Origin: an uncultured Pseudomonadota bacterium
Lineage (GTDB): Bacteria; Pseudomonadota; Gammaproteobacteria; Burkholderiales; Casimicrobiaceae
Reading direction: 5' to 3'
DNA length: 15,876 nucleotides
NCBI GenBank assembly: GCA_937958295.1
Contig: CALFEY010000050.1
Span: forward strand, 1 to 15,876
A program made the translations under genes and the position numbers. The notes beneath the pieces were generated by a model. That model searched no databases, was not told the DNA's origin, and saw nothing but the letters and a program-made list of their open reading frames with translations. This document shows, in pieces, positions 14,465 to 15,876 of this stretch (positions are counted from its first letter, which is position 1; every line of letters begins with the position of its first letter).

Positions 14465-15561
14465 CCGACGCCGCAACCTCGGCGCGCACGTCGGCGGATC
14501 CGCTGGCGAGCCGGCTGCCGGTGACGGTGATCACCGGCTTCCTGGGCAGCGGCAAGACGACCCTGCTGCGGCGTTTGCTGCGGCATCCCGGGATGAACCG
14601 GGCGGCCGTGATCATCAACGAGTTCGGCGAGATGGGGCTCGATCACGAGCTCGTGGAGGCTTCCACCGAGCAGGTCACGCTGCTCGCCAACGGTTGCGTG
14701 TGCTGCACGGTTCGCACGGACCTGCAGGAGACGTTGCGCGATCTCTTCGTGCGGCGGCGCCGCGGGGAGGTCATCGATTTCGATCGTGTGTTCGTGGAGA
14801 CGACGGGCATGGCGGACCCCGCGCCCGTCCTGCATGCCTTGCAAAGCGATGGCCTCCTCGGTGCGCAGTTCCGCCTGAGCGGCGTGGTCACGCTGGTCGA
14901 TGCCGTGAACGGGATGGTCTCGCTCGATACGATGCCCGAGGCCGCCAAGCAGGCCGCGCTGGCGGACCGTCTTGTCATCACGAAGACGGATATCGCGAAA
15001 CCCGCCCACGTTCTGCAGCTGCGCGACCGCCTGCGCGCCATGAACCCCTATGCGTTGCTGTCCGAGGCGGTGAACGGCGAGCTCGACCCCGACGTGCTGC
15101 GCGATATCACGCCGGGAAGCGTGGACGTTCTTGCGCGCAACCCGGACCGCTGGCTCGGTGCCGGAGACCTGCATGCCGTCGACCGGGCTCCCTTCGCACC
15201 GGGCACGGTGCGAAGGGAGCACGGGACCCCCCATGACGCGAAGATCCACGCCTTCTGCCTATGGTTCGCCAGGCCGTTCAAGCGGGAAGCGCTGCTCGAG
15301 ACCTTGCAGGTGCTGACGGCGCTGCGCGGCTCCGATCTCCTGCGCGTGAAGGGCATCGTCGATGTCGAGGGCGAGTCCGTGCCGCTGGCCATTCACGGGG
15401 TCCAGCATGTCTTCCATCCGCCGCTCCGGCTGTCGCAGTGGCACGGGCCGGATCGGCGCTCGCGCATCGTCTTCATCGTGCGCGACATTCCCCAGCCGGC
15501 GATCGAGCGACTGTTCGCGGCGATCGGTGACCTGGTTGCAGCGGAGCCGCAGCATGACTGA
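14461..15561 (+). CDS. CobW/G3E-family GTPase, putative metal chaperone
   Basis: A 366-residue GTPase of the COG0523/CobW group, cytoplasmic proteins that hand metal ions to target enzymes. Motifs are Walker A GFLGSGKT (26-33), INEFGE (52-57), the metal-binding CxCC in NGCVCCTVR (C79, C81, C82), ETTGMADP (113-120), and the base-recognition TKTD (174-177). A CobW C-terminal domain begins near residue 260 (AKIHAFCLWFARPF). The start is taken at TTG 14461, whose TTGA overlaps the upstream stop codon; the frame is open far upstream, and GTG 14521 is an alternative that leaves only a short lead to Walker A. A perfect 14-bp inverted repeat lies in the linker between the two domains. Clients may be the LVIVD propeller, HyuB or the FAH-family enzyme. 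Confidence 0.92.
   Translation: MTDAATSARTSADPLASRLPVTVITGFLGSGKTTLLRRLLRHPGMNRAAVIINEFGEMGLDHELVEASTEQVTLLANGCVCCTVRTDLQETLRDLFVRRRRGEVIDFDRVFVETTGMADPAPVLHALQSDGLLGAQFRLSGVVTLVDAVNGMVSLDTMPEAAKQAALADRLVITKTDIAKPAHVLQLRDRLRAMNPYALLSEAVNGELDPDVLRDITPGSVDVLARNPDRWLGAGDLHAVDRAPFAPGTVRREHGTPHDAKIHAFCLWFARPFKREALLETLQVLTALRGSDLLRVKGIVDVEGESVPLAIHGVQHVFHPPLRLSQWHGPDRRSRIVFIVRDIPQPAIERLFAAIGDLVAAEPQHD
15187..15220 (+). repeat. Perfect 14-bp inverted repeat inside the CobW-family gene
   Basis: GCTCCCTTCGCACC (15187-15200) and its exact reverse complement (15207-15220) flank the six bases GGGCAC. The hairpin is within codons 243-254, in the linker between the GTPase and CobW C-terminal domains. It is neither a terminator (no T-run) nor required by the protein motifs. 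Confidence 0.9.
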
Positions 15562-15876
15562 CACGAAGGCATCTGCACCGGTGGCCGCGACGGGTCGCGC
15601 CGAGCGGGTACGCCTTGTCGTCTTCCCCGGCGGCTTCAACTGGCCCGTGTGGGTGGCCCAGGCCAAGGGGTGGTATGCCGACCACGGCATGGATCTCGAG
15701 GTCACGCCCACGCCGGGGTCGGTATTCGCCTTGAGCGGGCTCATCGAAGGCCGGTTCGACATCGCGATCACGCTGATCGACAACGTGATCGCGTACCGCG
15801 AAGGCCAGGGCGAGGTCCCGATCACGGGGCCGGATCTCTTCGCCTTTCTCGCCGCCGATACCCGCGTGTTGCCCAC
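15554..15876 (+). CDS. Solute-binding-protein-like protein (SsuA/TauA/NMT1 type), N-terminal part, no signal peptide
   Basis: The ATG at 15554 overlaps the CobW end by 8 bases, and GGAG (15543-15546) lies 7 bases upstream. The 107 residues in the window run off the right edge. VRLVVFPGGFNWPVWVAQAKGWYADHGMDLEVTPTPGS followed by ALSGLIEGRFDIAITLIDNVIAY is typical of type-2 periplasmic binding folds of the SsuA/TauA/NMT1 group (first strand, GWY-x5-G-L/M-x-LEV, then GxFDIAI). The N-terminus is polar (TDTKASAPVAATGRAERV) with no hydrophobic signal segment, so as read the protein stays in the cytoplasm. It might be a metabolite-binding or sensor protein, an enzyme relative such as the THI5/NMT1 group, or a receptor exported by another route. 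A downstream start does not supply a signal peptide either. Confidence 0.85.
   Translation, partial: MTDTKASAPVAATGRAERVRLVVFPGGFNWPVWVAQAKGWYADHGMDLEVTPTPGSVFALSGLIEGRFDIAITLIDNVIAYREGQGEVPITGPDLFAFLAADTRVLP

Noticed and set aside
1..15876. CRISPR arrays, insertion sequences, phage genes
   Set aside because: No regularly spaced direct repeats, transposase-like or phage-like proteins, or terminal inverted repeats were found on reading both strands.

Overview
The window is high-GC DNA with dense, mostly co-directional catabolic genes. A Bug/TctC-type tripartite-tricarboxylate receptor, a HyuA/HyuB pair, an XRE-cupin regulator and a proline tRNA very like the enterobacterial proL type together suggest a betaproteobacterium, probably of the Burkholderiales or a close relative. 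That placement is an inference from gene content; no taxonomic marker protein is present.

Layout. (1) At the left edge a minus-strand, truncated M81 (MlrC-like) metallopeptidase/amidohydrolase reads out of the window (1-649). (2) A 709-bp spacer (650-1358) contains an AT-rich patch and a foldable stretch but no recognisable gene. (3) A plus-strand operon (1359-5360) encodes an ABC importer of the MetN-MetI-MetQ type, a small tautomerase-like protein and an aldo/keto reductase. Its regulation is not obvious, and the attached enzymes suggest that its ligand may not be methionine. (4) A gene-poor stretch (5361-6253) holds a minus-strand tRNA-Pro(GGG), a frameshifted and internally deleted remnant of a PotA-type ABC ATPase, and then a strong sigma70-like promoter whose -10 element lies inside a 20-bp palindrome. 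(5) From 6254 to the right edge eight plus-strand genes follow with overlaps or short gaps: HyuA, HyuB with a zinc-ribbon tail like acetone carboxylase gamma, a fumarylacetoacetate-hydrolase-family protein, an XRE-cupin regulator, a Bug receptor, a LVIVD-repeat beta-propeller, a CobW/G3E GTPase, and a cut-off SsuA/TauA/NMT1-type solute-binding protein without a signal peptide.

How it may work. The region from 6157 on looks like one regulated catabolic operon: a periplasmic receptor captures a small organic acid or amide, the HyuAB enzyme carries out an ATP-dependent hydrolysis or carboxylation, the FAH-family enzyme cleaves or decarboxylates the product, and the XRE-cupin protein senses an intermediate and probably binds the palindrome. 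The CobW GTPase suggests that at least one enzyme needs metal delivery. Candidates are HyuB (zinc-ribbon tail, acetone-carboxylase relatedness) and the LVIVD propeller, which has histidines at equivalent positions in four successive blades. The substrate cannot be read from sequence. The combination HyuA / HyuB-zinc-ribbon / FAH / LVIVD propeller / CobW is the best candidate here for an undescribed metabolic system.
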